From the NCBI RefSeq assembly GCF_002019705.1, contig NZ_KV917377.1, positions 2,974,565 through 3,038,564 of the forward strand: 64,000 nt of DNA. The letters run 5' to 3'. The position numbers were made by a program, and so were the translations under genes. The DNA comes from Shouchella patagoniensis. Lineage in GTDB: Bacteria > Bacillota > Bacilli > Bacillales > Bacillaceae_D. The notes under the pieces were generated by a model. It ran no database searches. It was not told the origin of the DNA and worked only from the letters and a program-made list of their open reading frames with translations. Below are positions 1-7,509 of the stretch, one piece after another (the first letter of the stretch is position 1; the number at the start of each line of letters is the position of its first letter).

Positions 1-816
1 AATGAATATGAAAAATTTTTCTATTCTACTGATGAATATTTAGGTATCTTAAAATCAAAACAAAAATCTGTAGAGACATTAAAAATTGCGATAAAATCAT
101 GTAACGAGGAAATAACGGATGTCGATTCTAATTTGCAACAATTGAATAAAGAAAAAAAGATGAAAATGGATTTAATAAAAGAAGCGAAAAAAGACATAGA
201 TAGAGGCACTAATATTGTCGATATTAAGCAGAGTGTAAATAAAAAAAATGTACTTAGAGAAGAAATTGTTGCTTCAGAGCAACATTATAAAATTAAGAAA
301 AATTACGATTCAATAGCAAAACAATACTCATTAAAAGAAGAAACCTTAAGCGATCTAAATCGTGAAATGAATGAAAGAAAAGCAGCTGCTCAAGAAGAAA
401 TAAAGGAAAAAGTAATAGAATTTAATGAAATATACAGTTCTTTGTTAATGGGAGTCCAGATAGATATTAGAAAAGCAAAAATAGATAAGGATAATTATAT
501 GCCTGTTATAAATGAGGGACAGTACAAAGAAGCAAGTGTGGACGTGCCAGTTCGCTTAATGTACTTTTTAACCTTACTTAAGATGTCAATTAAAGATGAT
601 AGTATACCTTTTCCGAGATTCTTGCTAATTGATACCCCAGAGAGTTTAGGGATTGATCAAGAAAATTTAGAAAAAGCAATATCACAATTTCCAATTGAGG
701 AGAACAAGTTTCAAGTAATCCTAACTACTGGGATTAGTAAGTACCCTGATGAATTTTCTTTATATAAAAAAGGAGAATCTTTAACGAAGCAGAGCAAACT
801 ATTAAAGAAAAAGTGA
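1..816 (+). CDS. C-terminal part of a coiled-coil P-loop ATPase (5' end outside window)
   Basis: The reading frame is open from base 1, so the gene starts to the left of the window; the first in-frame ATG (133) is internal. The visible ~271 residues begin with a Lys/Glu-rich coiled coil (about residues 10-165) and end in a globular part. That part holds a Walker B-like strand (FLLIDTPES) followed by a segment like the ABC-ATPase H-loop region. This order is typical of SMC/RecN/RecF-like ATPases, including many phage-defence ATPases. Walker A would be in the missing part, so the family cannot be fixed. It lies beside an RnlAB toxin-antitoxin pair, which makes a defence role plausible, but that is inference from context. 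A strong hairpin follows the stop. Confidence 0.7.
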   Translation, partial: NEYEKFFYSTDEYLGILKSKQKSVETLKIAIKSCNEEITDVDSNLQQLNKEKKMKMDLIKEAKKDIDRGTNIVDIKQSVNKKNVLREEIVASEQHYKIKKNYDSIAKQYSLKEETLSDLNREMNERKAAAQEEIKEKVIEFNEIYSSLLMGVQIDIRKAKIDKDNYMPVINEGQYKEASVDVPVRLMYFLTLLKMSIKDDSIPFPRFLLIDTPESLGIDQENLEKAISQFPIEENKFQVILTTGISKYPDEFSLYKKGESLTKQSKLLKKK

Positions 817-832
817 GACTAAGAGAACTATG

Positions 833-872
833 GAGGTGCTTATCTTATACAGATAAGCACCTCTAGTTAAAT
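833..872 (+). terminator. Intrinsic terminator after the ATPase gene
   Basis: A perfect 13-bp stem (833-845 with 851-863) with a 5-nt loop follows the ATPase stop codon at 816. The downstream T-run is weak, so termination efficiency is uncertain. Confidence 0.65.
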
Positions 873-895
873 TTTCCGAGGAGGGATTGCTTACA

Positions 896-991
896 TTGTT
901 AAATAGTTTTCTGGGTTGGAAGGGGCCGATCCAATTAGCCCTATTATTGATGTTTTGTATTATTCTTCAGCTAAAGTCCTCGCTACTTTAA
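896..991 (+). CDS. Possible 31-aa hydrophobic peptide
   Basis: A TTG-initiated frame follows an AGGAGGG ribosome-binding-like sequence and ends at TAA (989-991). It encodes a mostly hydrophobic peptide with one potential membrane segment. No homology is recognised. It could be a small membrane peptide, the remnant of a longer gene, or chance. The rest of the gene-poor stretch 817-1163 shows only the terminator at 833 and AT-rich sequence. Confidence 0.2.
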   Translation: MLNSFLGWKGPIQLALLLMFCIILQLKSSLL

Positions 992-1163
992 TACAATGTT
1001 TCACAAAGTTAGTAAAATAGTTGTTTGAATGCGTAGTTTCGATTTACTGCACAGCAAAATGATTTGTTGTTCTTGCGTTTTAATTCCTTGTATTGTAGTG
1101 AAAGTCGAATTTAAACAGCCTTCTTATTTTATAAACGGTTAAATGAAATATCTTAATGTAGTC

Positions 1164-1965
1164 TTATTTGTCTTTTCTTCGATAGTTTTCATGATAATAA
1201 ACACGGAGATTTTGTTCTATATCCTCTCGTTCCAGTGGCTCCCCTTCTTTCCAATCGACTATAATGTAGTCTTCCCATTCGGAATATTCTTTACGTGTAT
1301 GTTCATTTAGCAACTCTTGATTATAAGTTTCTTGATGTTCTATCATACTATCATCTGGTTCCCAATTTTCGTGTTGAATGATTTCAAATAAATCTGCTCC
1401 AAATTCATTCCTTTTAAAACGAATTCCTGTACCTATAAAGGGTTTACCCTCTCTAATCTCACCTGTGAACTCCTTTATTTTCTCCCTAGAAAAATTATAG
1501 TTCCTGACTGTTCCATTCCAAGGCTGACCATTTCTAAATTCCCCAACAAACCTTTTCTGTCCCCCTATTAAATAGAGTACCTTTGAATCGTTCACCTTGA
1601 TTAAATAATCCCTTAAATAATACTTTTCCCTGATCCGTGTAGCTAGTACCTTTGCCTTCTCTTAGTTCATTCTCTACATTTCCAGTGAAAGATAAGACCC
1701 CATTAGAATGGAAAAAAGTTGTAATACCTTTAGGTATTACACCATTCTTAAACTGACCTTTAAAATAATAGCCTTCCTCACTTTTACCGTGTGAATCGAT
1801 TAGATGTCCTTCTATTATTTTTCTTTCAGGTCCGGTAGTTTCGTATTTAATCAAATAATTTATCGACACATTATCAGAATAACCATAAACTTTACCTGTC
1901 CTAAATAACCCATGTGTAAAGTGGCCGTCCGCCTTTACATTTCCATTGGTGAGGACGAGGGTAAA
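1164..1965 (-). pseudogene. Frameshifted, startless MORN/YwqK-like repeat protein gene
   Basis: Two overlapping minus-strand frames (1534-1869 and 1164-1595) together encode one protein of short MORN-like repeats of the form G-x-F-x-x-G-x-x-x-x-G. They join at a run of five G on the coding strand (near 1566-1570): one frame reads FNRG then breaks off, and the other continues with GGQKRF and further repeats. Upstream of the GTG at 1869 the frame stays open to 1965 and still encodes repeat-like residues (GLFRTGKVYG), but no start codon or ribosome-binding site is seen. The gene therefore seems to have lost its 5' end as well as its frame. MORN-type proteins of this kind are often annotated as YwqK-like antitoxins; the function here is unknown. 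Confidence 0.6.
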
Positions 1966-1982
1966 TCAGTTAGCGTAAATAG

Positions 1983-2006
1983 AAAAAGACCCTGCTTTTG
2001 CAGGGT
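1983..2006 (-). terminator. Intrinsic terminator of the rnlAB operon
   Basis: The stem 1989-1995/2000-2006 with a TTTT loop is followed on the minus strand by five T (complement of 1983-1987). It overlaps the stop codon of the rnlB-like gene. Confidence 0.85.
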
Positions 2007-2368
2007 TAAATTTTCAATCCTTTTTTAAAAAGAAATTTGGCAGCGTTATTAAGTACACTGTTCTCTAATTCTTGCATGTTGTCCATAAAATAATTAAAAG
2101 TTTCTTTTTTTATTTCTAAATCAATGTGATTAACAATCTTAAAGCTAGAGGTTTCAAATCTTCCGTTAACAACTTTTCCTTCGATAAAACGGTTAGGGGC
2201 ATGACCGTTAGAGGCGAGTAAGTCAAATAGCAAACGACCCGAAAAATCTCCTAAATCGTTTTCAATTTCCTTTAAATCGTCCAAAGGATTATTATAACTA
2301 GTTGAAATAACAAGGTAAGGATACTTATTTTTTCCGTCATCAGTATTAATGATGTTAAACGTATCCAT
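2006..2368 (-). CDS. rnlB: RnlB-like antitoxin
   Basis: In E. coli, RnlB is the antitoxin that blocks the RNase RnlA. This 120-residue protein carries the family's recognisable core: an NPL motif followed by an acidic helix, then GRLLFDLLASNG followed by NRF, which matches E. coli RnlB (LFDLLCANG...NRF) as I recall it. The ATG at 2368 has an upstream GGGGTG Shine-Dalgarno. An in-frame GTG at 2398 also has a GGAG site that overlaps the rnlA stop, so a 10-residue longer form is possible. It sits directly downstream of the RnlA-like gene on the same strand, the normal toxin-first order. Identification rests on recalled family sequence. Confidence 0.8.
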   Translation of the reverse strand: MDTFNIINTDDGKNKYPYLVISTSYNNPLDDLKEIENDLGDFSGRLLFDLLASNGHAPNRFIEGKVVNGRFETSSFKIVNHIDLEIKKETFNYFMDNMQELENSVLNNAAKFLFKKGLKI

Positions 2369-2400
2369 TGTTTCACCCCTTATTTGAGTAACGTTCACTT

Positions 2401-3519
2401 TTAAGCTCCTTTTGCTTCTTGCTCAATATATGTTGAACAGCTAAGATATGTGCTTTCGATAAGATTTAATGTATCTAGTATCAATGTATCTGCAATTCTT
2501 TTGTCTGTTATAGTCCCTGTGCTTACAATATTTACGCTAACGTGAGAGTATGTATGTCTATTATTGTTATAGTGGGTATAACATTTTTCTATAGCTTGAA
2601 CGATAAACATTTTTTCAGGATCTAATTGGCTTACGATATTATTGTGTACAACATGTTTCTTCTTAATGTTGTCAAAAGAAATTTTATCTTTACTAAATCC
2701 AAACTTGTCAATTGTGACTCCGATTTGTTTGAAGAGAAGTTTTAAATATCCCTCTAAACCTCTAAAAGCCGGGATCGTTGTGGAACTATATTCAGGCATA
2801 GGAATATTTACACTTCTGTAAATTACAGAAGAAGCAAGTATGTTGACTAAATGCGTGCCTAAAAAATCACGTGAATTAACTAAAATTGATGAAATGTCGT
2901 CATCTACTACCTGATCATCAATTGGAACTTCAAAAAATTCGGATTGAGTTGAAATAACTCCGTCAAAATCAATGGCGTTCAATTCGCTTAATAAAGACAT
3001 AACTTCAGCATGCAATAACCATGGCTTACCTTGTACTTGTAATGTGTTATTACTATGGAGTGTTAATGTGATTTTATCACTCTTTTTTTCGTTTTCAAAC
3101 TTATATTGCTTAGTTAGATGGTTACCCTTCTTTTCGAAATTAACGTTATCGATTTCAGATATATATTCAATTAATAAATCAAAATATCCTTCATTATGGG
3201 GATCGAAGTTTTTAATTTGGAAAGATCGGTTCTTTTGTAACGGTTGAGCGCTTTCTTTTATGTGCCAAGCTAATTCTTCAGAGATCTCTGTATTAAAATC
3301 ATCATCTGACTTTACGGTAATGCCGTTTTTGGAATCCCAAATGTCAACTAGCCTATATTCCTGTCCAGATGTATTACTAATTATACATCGGTGATGAACT
3401 CCTGATAGGTTAATAAATCGCAATGAGTGTCCGTTGCATTTTGAATTGTTAGAGCAGAACTCCTCAATGATGTATTTAACATTTGAGTATTGAATTTTAA
3501 GACTTTTGTATGTGGGCAT
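2401..3519 (-). CDS. rnlA: RnlA-like toxin (RNase LS, HEPN ribonuclease)
   Basis: RnlA is an endoribonuclease toxin that degrades mRNA and stops phage growth when RnlB is lost. The protein from the ATG at 3519 is 372 residues, close to E. coli RnlA (about 357). Near its C-terminus (about residues 321-326) it has R-H-T-Y-S-H, fitting the R-x4-H catalytic motif of HEPN nucleases in a helical context. The start is chosen because AGGAGG lies at normal spacing before 3519; the longer frame to 3627 has no such signal. The next gene encodes the RnlB-like antitoxin 2-30 bp downstream. The pair is likely a phage-defence toxin-antitoxin system in this host, a role inferred from the family. Confidence 0.82.
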   Translation of the reverse strand: MPTYKSLKIQYSNVKYIIEEFCSNNSKCNGHSLRFINLSGVHHRCIISNTSGQEYRLVDIWDSKNGITVKSDDDFNTEISEELAWHIKESAQPLQKNRSFQIKNFDPHNEGYFDLLIEYISEIDNVNFEKKGNHLTKQYKFENEKKSDKITLTLHSNNTLQVQGKPWLLHAEVMSLLSELNAIDFDGVISTQSEFFEVPIDDQVVDDDISSILVNSRDFLGTHLVNILASSVIYRSVNIPMPEYSSTTIPAFRGLEGYLKLLFKQIGVTIDKFGFSKDKISFDNIKKKHVVHNNIVSQLDPEKMFIVQAIEKCYTHYNNNRHTYSHVSVNIVSTGTITDKRIADTLILDTLNLIESTYLSCSTYIEQEAKGA

Positions 3520-3928
3520 GATACTTCCTCCTACGAGAATCATTGTATTAGCGTATTTTACCACAACAACAGAAAAAATTGGTGAAATTTGGATGATATT
3601 GAGATTAATTCTCCCGGGAAGTTTCATTCGGCAGGAATTATTGTTTTCCGTGGCGTAGATAAAAAGAAAAGGAGGCCTGCCATGAACCCCACCCGCAATT
3701 CCCTCGCTTACTATTGCTGCTCCACATTCACCATCATCTCATCATGAAACACAACGTGCCCCCACACATTCAATCATCCTACGCGGAAACCATCCATTAT
3801 GTCATTTCGTTTTATCCCAACCTCATTGATCAACTACAAAAAAGCATACCCATTCGTAACCGAGTATGCCATTTCATACCTGTTTCAAGTAAAGAGATGC
3901 AATCGCTTGAAAAACTCACTAAATCTCT
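3520..3928. other. Gene-poor stretch with a weak ORF
   Basis: AGGAGG precedes an ATG at 3682, but that frame closes after 21 codons. A TTG-initiated frame at 3714-3962 (82 codons, His-rich start) has no clear ribosome-binding site and overlaps the ligase remnant. It may be a frameshifted small gene. No family is recognised. Confidence 0.3.
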
Positions 3929-4240
3929 TCAGATTAACCAATTCATAAAAGTAGGTATATGAAGATACCCCTTGCTTGTCTTATGCCTGTATCTAATCTT
4001 ACACGGTAACGGCGATTCCAAATGCACATCTTCGCTCACGTTTTGCCTCTTAGCGATTTCATAAAACTCCCTACGCGGCTTAAAAGCCATATGCTCCATG
4101 ACACCCCATAACTCACCGTCAAAGCTTTCTAACAGCAGTCCAAATTCACTCTTACGATAACCTGTGATAAGTCCATCAGTATATTGATAGTTAATCACTT
4201 TAAGCCAGTCTGATGATCGTTTGTTTACCTTGTAAGTGGA
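3929..4240 (-). pseudogene. 3' remnant of an ATP-dependent DNA ligase
   Basis: The C-terminal ~100 codons match the OB-fold end of Bacillus-type ATP-dependent DNA ligases (YoqV/LigB-like) as I recall them: KRSSDWLKVINYQY, then ITGYR and EFGLLL, then a C-terminal IRYR and IP. The nucleotidyltransferase domain with the catalytic KxDG lysine is absent. The homology stops at about 4237-4240, exactly where an oppositely oriented M23 peptidase fragment begins. The downstream part is intact, so this is a truncation caused by a rearrangement and not slow decay. Confidence 0.65.
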
Positions 4241-4615
4241 GGCAGGGTCTTTGGATGGAGAACACATCCCGTTACAGGAGAAAGGAATACGTTTCATGGA
4301 GGGCTCGACTTTGGCTGTACACCAGCAGATTCTATTTTAAGTGTGGCAGATGGAAAAGTAGTCGAAGCAAGGCATGGCAATGTTGGCTATGGCAATTACG
4401 TCACTGTGCAACACGCACAAAACGAGTTTTCGCGTTATGCGCACTTATCGTCTATAGGTGTTTCGAACGGTGAAGAAGTTGATCAAGGGGATTCCCTAGG
4501 TAAATGTGGCACAACAGGTTCTAGTACGGGCAACCATCTTCATTTGGAACATATGACTGAACTTGGTCAGGCACACCCAGATAAGATTGACCAAAAAGAG
4601 ACATTGGGACTTTAA
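4241..4615 (+). pseudogene. 3' remnant of an M23 (LytM-type) peptidase
   Basis: From 4241 the frame reads FGWRTHPVTG, then HGGLDF, and ends with GNHLHLEH before TAA at 4613-4615. These are the H...D and HxH zinc-ligand motifs of M23 glycyl-glycine endopeptidases, which cut peptidoglycan cross-bridges. The N-terminal half and any signal peptide are missing because the sequence starts at the breakpoint with the ligase remnant. An ATG at 4343 exists, but a product from there would lack the first metal ligand. Followed after 18 bp by a membrane-anchored protein gene, an arrangement seen in some conjugative elements. Confidence 0.7.
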
Positions 4616-4633
4616 CAAGAAAGGACGGTATAC

Positions 4634-5152
4634 ATGCAAAAGAAATTAATAGCCGTAATTGTATTGTTGCTAGGAACGATGATGTTTTTCATCTTTCAAA
4701 ATAGTAGCTTGAAAAACGAGAATCTAACATTGGCGGAGCAATACGAACAGCTTAAAAACGAAGACGTTAATAAAGCAGATACAAATGAACATGCGAATGA
4801 GGCAGCTGGAAAGTTTATCAATGGCTATTTTAATTATGAAGATAATCCTGCGAAGCAAGAAGTAGAAAGCTATGCCACAAAGGAAGCCTTGGAATAATTA
4901 CAGTTTGACGATGCAGAGGGATTAGATGAAGTTTATGGTAATACCGATATAGTAAAGATTCAATCCAGCGTGGAAAGCCTAAGTCTCTATGAAGGGCAAT
5001 CATTAGATGATCGTGTGGAGCTTGTTGCTTTGTTTGATAACCGAATTGAAGTGAATGAAGTATTAAGTGTAGCAATGACCATAATGACGTTAGAAATGAT
5101 AGTAGAAGAGGAACAATGGAAGGTTGCCGATTTTACTTTTCAGCAACAATAG
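4634..5152 (+). pseudogene. Membrane-anchored protein interrupted by an in-frame stop
   Basis: The gene starts at ATG 4634 with AAGAAAGGA upstream and encodes an N-terminal membrane anchor (residues 5-21) and then a coiled region. A TAA at 4895-4897 interrupts the frame, which continues unbroken in the same frame to 5152 (QFDDAEGLDE through VADFTFQQQ), about 172 codons in total. The continuation has normal composition, so a single nonsense change in an otherwise intact gene is likely. No family is recognised. It follows the M23 remnant and may come from the same element. Confidence 0.6.
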
Positions 5153-5231
5153 GAAGTTGATTGGGTAAATCTATGATTCTCTAAGAATTAATGGCGTTAG
5201 GTTAAAACCAAATTAAAAGGGGATGAGGAAA

Positions 5232-5600
5232 TTGAAAAAGAGCGTATTAAGTGTTGTTGCTATATTGGGTTTGTTGTTAGCGGCTTGTGGTGGAAGTGAA
5301 TATGACGCAGAGATCGAAGAGGTTATTGACTTATATAAGAATGATGATACTGCTATGATATGGATGGACGAAGAACAAATTACTCGTGAAAATGCTGATA
5401 TCAGTGTCTATGAAGAAGGACGTTATATTAAAATTGGCTTCTTTGATTTAGAAGATGAGGATAAGAATGTTCGTTTTGAATTTTATGAGAGAAGCAGGGA
5501 TACGTATGAATGGCTGCCTAGAATGAATCAAACAGATGATAGACTAGGGTTGGCGGATAGGGAGCCGGATTATCAAGAGTGGCAGGGGAAGGAGGAGTGA
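5232..5600 (+). CDS. Small lipoprotein
   Basis: An N-terminal Lys-rich stretch and hydrophobic helix end in a clear lipobox (LLAAC), so the protein should be lipidated and anchored outside the membrane. The mature part is acidic, about 100 residues, of unknown family. The TTG at 5232 is preferred because AAAGGGG lies at good spacing; the ATG at 5223 abuts the Shine-Dalgarno. It may belong with the interrupted membrane gene upstream. Confidence 0.6.
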   Translation: MKKSVLSVVAILGLLLAACGGSEYDAEIEEVIDLYKNDDTAMIWMDEEQITRENADISVYEEGRYIKIGFFDLEDEDKNVRFEFYERSRDTYEWLPRMNQTDDRLGLADREPDYQEWQGKEE

Positions 5601-5649
5601 CCCTCCTTCTTGCTAGTTGTTAATTAACCATAGAGAATTAATTTCACCT

Positions 5650-6069
5650 TTAACCTAATCCCATCTCTTTTAATTTCTTTTTTAAGGTTGGTTTTGTAAT
5701 CGTATCTTGATAATGCCATTCTAATAATGTGACGCCATTTTCCTTACAAAGATTTCTCTTCTTTTCATCTAGCTGTTTTCTTCTTTCTAGTCCTTTTTCT
5801 CCACCAAAAAATTCAACTTGTTCATAATGTTGAACCCCTTGATACTCAATTCCTAATTTCAATGAAGGCACATAAATATCTAAGCTTTGAGGAGCTAACC
5901 ATAAAGGCATGTGTTGAAATATAGTATCTGAATAATTCAAATAAACCAAGTCGAATAGTTGCTTTTCAGATTTCCACTTGACTGGTACTTCGTTTTTGGC
6001 TATTAACTGGCTATAAATTAGGTTTAGGGAAACAAATACGTTGATTTTTAGTGGAACACAAATCTGCAA
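5650..6069 (-). pseudogene. Truncated PD-(D/E)XK-like nuclease fragment
   Basis: The C-terminal ~80 residues (SLDIYVPSLKLGIEYQG, then QHY, then LLEWHY) look like Vsr/restriction-endonuclease-type folds that carry D...ExQ active-site residues. Upstream the frame runs only to a weak TTG at 6069 and meets a stop just before it. A different frame there is open (starting near 6107) and could be the shifted upstream part. I read this as the tail of a larger broken gene. Confidence 0.45.
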
Positions 6070-6130
6070 TGTACAAAATGTCTACTCCAAAAATCCTATA
6101 TGCAGCCATTTCATTTCCCATACCAGACTC

Positions 6131-6556
6131 TCATAAGGAGTGGAAAAACAAATTAGCCTCTATTACCTGTTCCCGCTTAAAAATTGCTACAGTATTAATG
6201 GAACTATCGTCTTCATAAACGTTTGAAAGAACGACAGTTCTATGTGCTCTTTTGGCTAACTCTTTTGCTAAATAATAACTTTTTGTGGGTGCATAACTAA
6301 AAAAGAATATAAATTCGTCATTAGAAATTATTTCTGAAATTTCTTTTACAATAGATGTTAAAATTTCAGGTTTATCGAATTTTTTTAAAGTCCTAATTTT
6401 TCTCTTTGTATTACGTGCACTGCTATCTTCCTCGCGCTGATTAAGCCAGAGAAATTTTTCATATCCTTTATCAATAAATTCAGACCTTAAATTATCATAA
6501 TTCGGTTTTTTCTTTCGATTCTTATAGAAATTTTTAACGTAATCATCAAAACTCAT
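6131..6556 (-). CDS. Hypothetical protein, 141 aa
   Basis: A Lys-rich N-terminal half is followed by an alternating strand/helix segment (FIFFFSYAPTKSYYLAKELA). The start at 6556 has GAGGTG at good spacing, and an AT-rich stretch with TATAAT-like sequences lies just upstream. No family is recognised. The next gene on this strand is the nuclease fragment. Confidence 0.5.
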   Translation of the reverse strand: MSFDDYVKNFYKNRKKKPNYDNLRSEFIDKGYEKFLWLNQREEDSSARNTKRKIRTLKKFDKPEILTSIVKEISEIISNDEFIFFFSYAPTKSYYLAKELAKRAHRTVVLSNVYEDDSSINTVAIFKREQVIEANLFFHSL

Positions 6557-6807
6557 TGTTTCACCTCAAAGTTATAAATCTCTCTCTTTTTTATAATATT
6601 ATACTATTATAGATCATAAGACCGATTTGAAATGACTGTATCTCGAGACAACTTCTTGGTTATAGAAAAGCAAATATAACCTACAATGGCAAAGTTACTT
6701 ATTTTATATATGGAAAATCAATTAAGTTAATAAATCGTAAAATTATATTTTTAATAGGTTAAAATGAGTGGGAATTAGTAGCACAATAAATAGTTTCTTC
6801 TATAAAA

Positions 6808-6962
6808 ATGCGGTTGCAAGCCAAATTTCTAACAAACCAATCACAAAAAGACGGAATTAATGAGATCGAACGGGGAGAGGAACACCAACAATCCTGTATT
6901 CATGGGCTTTTCGGAAAAGTGAAGCTTGTGTATCACCCCTGATACAGAAATGGCAATATATT
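6808..6962 (+). repeat. Dispersed ~300-bp repeat, copy A (5' half only)
   Basis: This stretch aligns to the first half of the repeats at 13563, 16000 and 21824. Shared blocks are TGCAAnCC near the start, GACGGAATTAAnGAGATC, CACCAACAATCC, ATGGGCTT..GGAAAAGTG and TGATACAGAAATGG. The similarity ends at about 6960, so the 3' half is absent. Its hairpin 6901-6909/6922-6930 (CATGGGCTT with AAGCTTGTG) keeps pairing despite base changes. It lies about 550 bp upstream of hsdM. Confidence 0.75.
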
Positions 6963-7500
6963 TACTGAAATGGGTTGGAGCAACTTATAACGCAAGATTC
7001 ACCAGAGAATAGGATCTAACTAATGTTTGCTAACTTCATGCAGGAAAAATATCATCTAAACGTTTAATATTAATCTATTAATTTCCATTGTGTAATGCTT
7101 TTGGACGTGATGAGGATGAGAATATGATTACACTAAGGATAGTGTTTTAGATTAAGAAAGTGAGATAGCTTTTCTCGGTAAGTTATGATTAGTAATTCAG
7201 AAATAATATTAATGAGAGTCTGGGCATAAGTTAAGGCAAGATGGATAAGCACCTAGTAATTCAAAGCAAAGTGGGAGAAGAAATATAAAGGACTAGTGAA
7301 AACTAGTCTTTTTTGTTTGAAAGCTAGTCCAAACTTCCCTATTTGCTTTGGTCAATTATAGTTTAAAATGTTTTTCATTACGCTTACCATTTAAAAAGCA
7401 TGTTAGAATAAACTAGGTAAGCATATTTAAATTAGATATTATGAGAAGTTAGTGAAGAATTATTTTAGATACAATAAATCAATATTAGCAAGAGATGAGG
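6963..7500. other. Intergenic leader upstream of the hsd operon
   Basis: No coding frame of note is visible. The stretch holds an intrinsic terminator (7291-7314) and AT-rich DNA before the hsdM ribosome-binding site (GATGAGG near 7494). Confidence 0.5.
7291..7314 (+). terminator. Intrinsic terminator upstream of hsdM
   Basis: The stem GACTAG/CTAGTC (7291-7296 with 7303-7308) with a TGAAAA loop is followed by six T. It would insulate the hsd operon from upstream transcription, or mark the end of an unseen short RNA. Confidence 0.8.
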
Positions 7501-7509
7501 AAATAGCAC

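Noticed and set aside
4213-4473. An 86-codon frame overlapping the M23 remnant
   Set aside because: It is in the wrong frame; the zinc motifs lie in the frame beginning at 4241.
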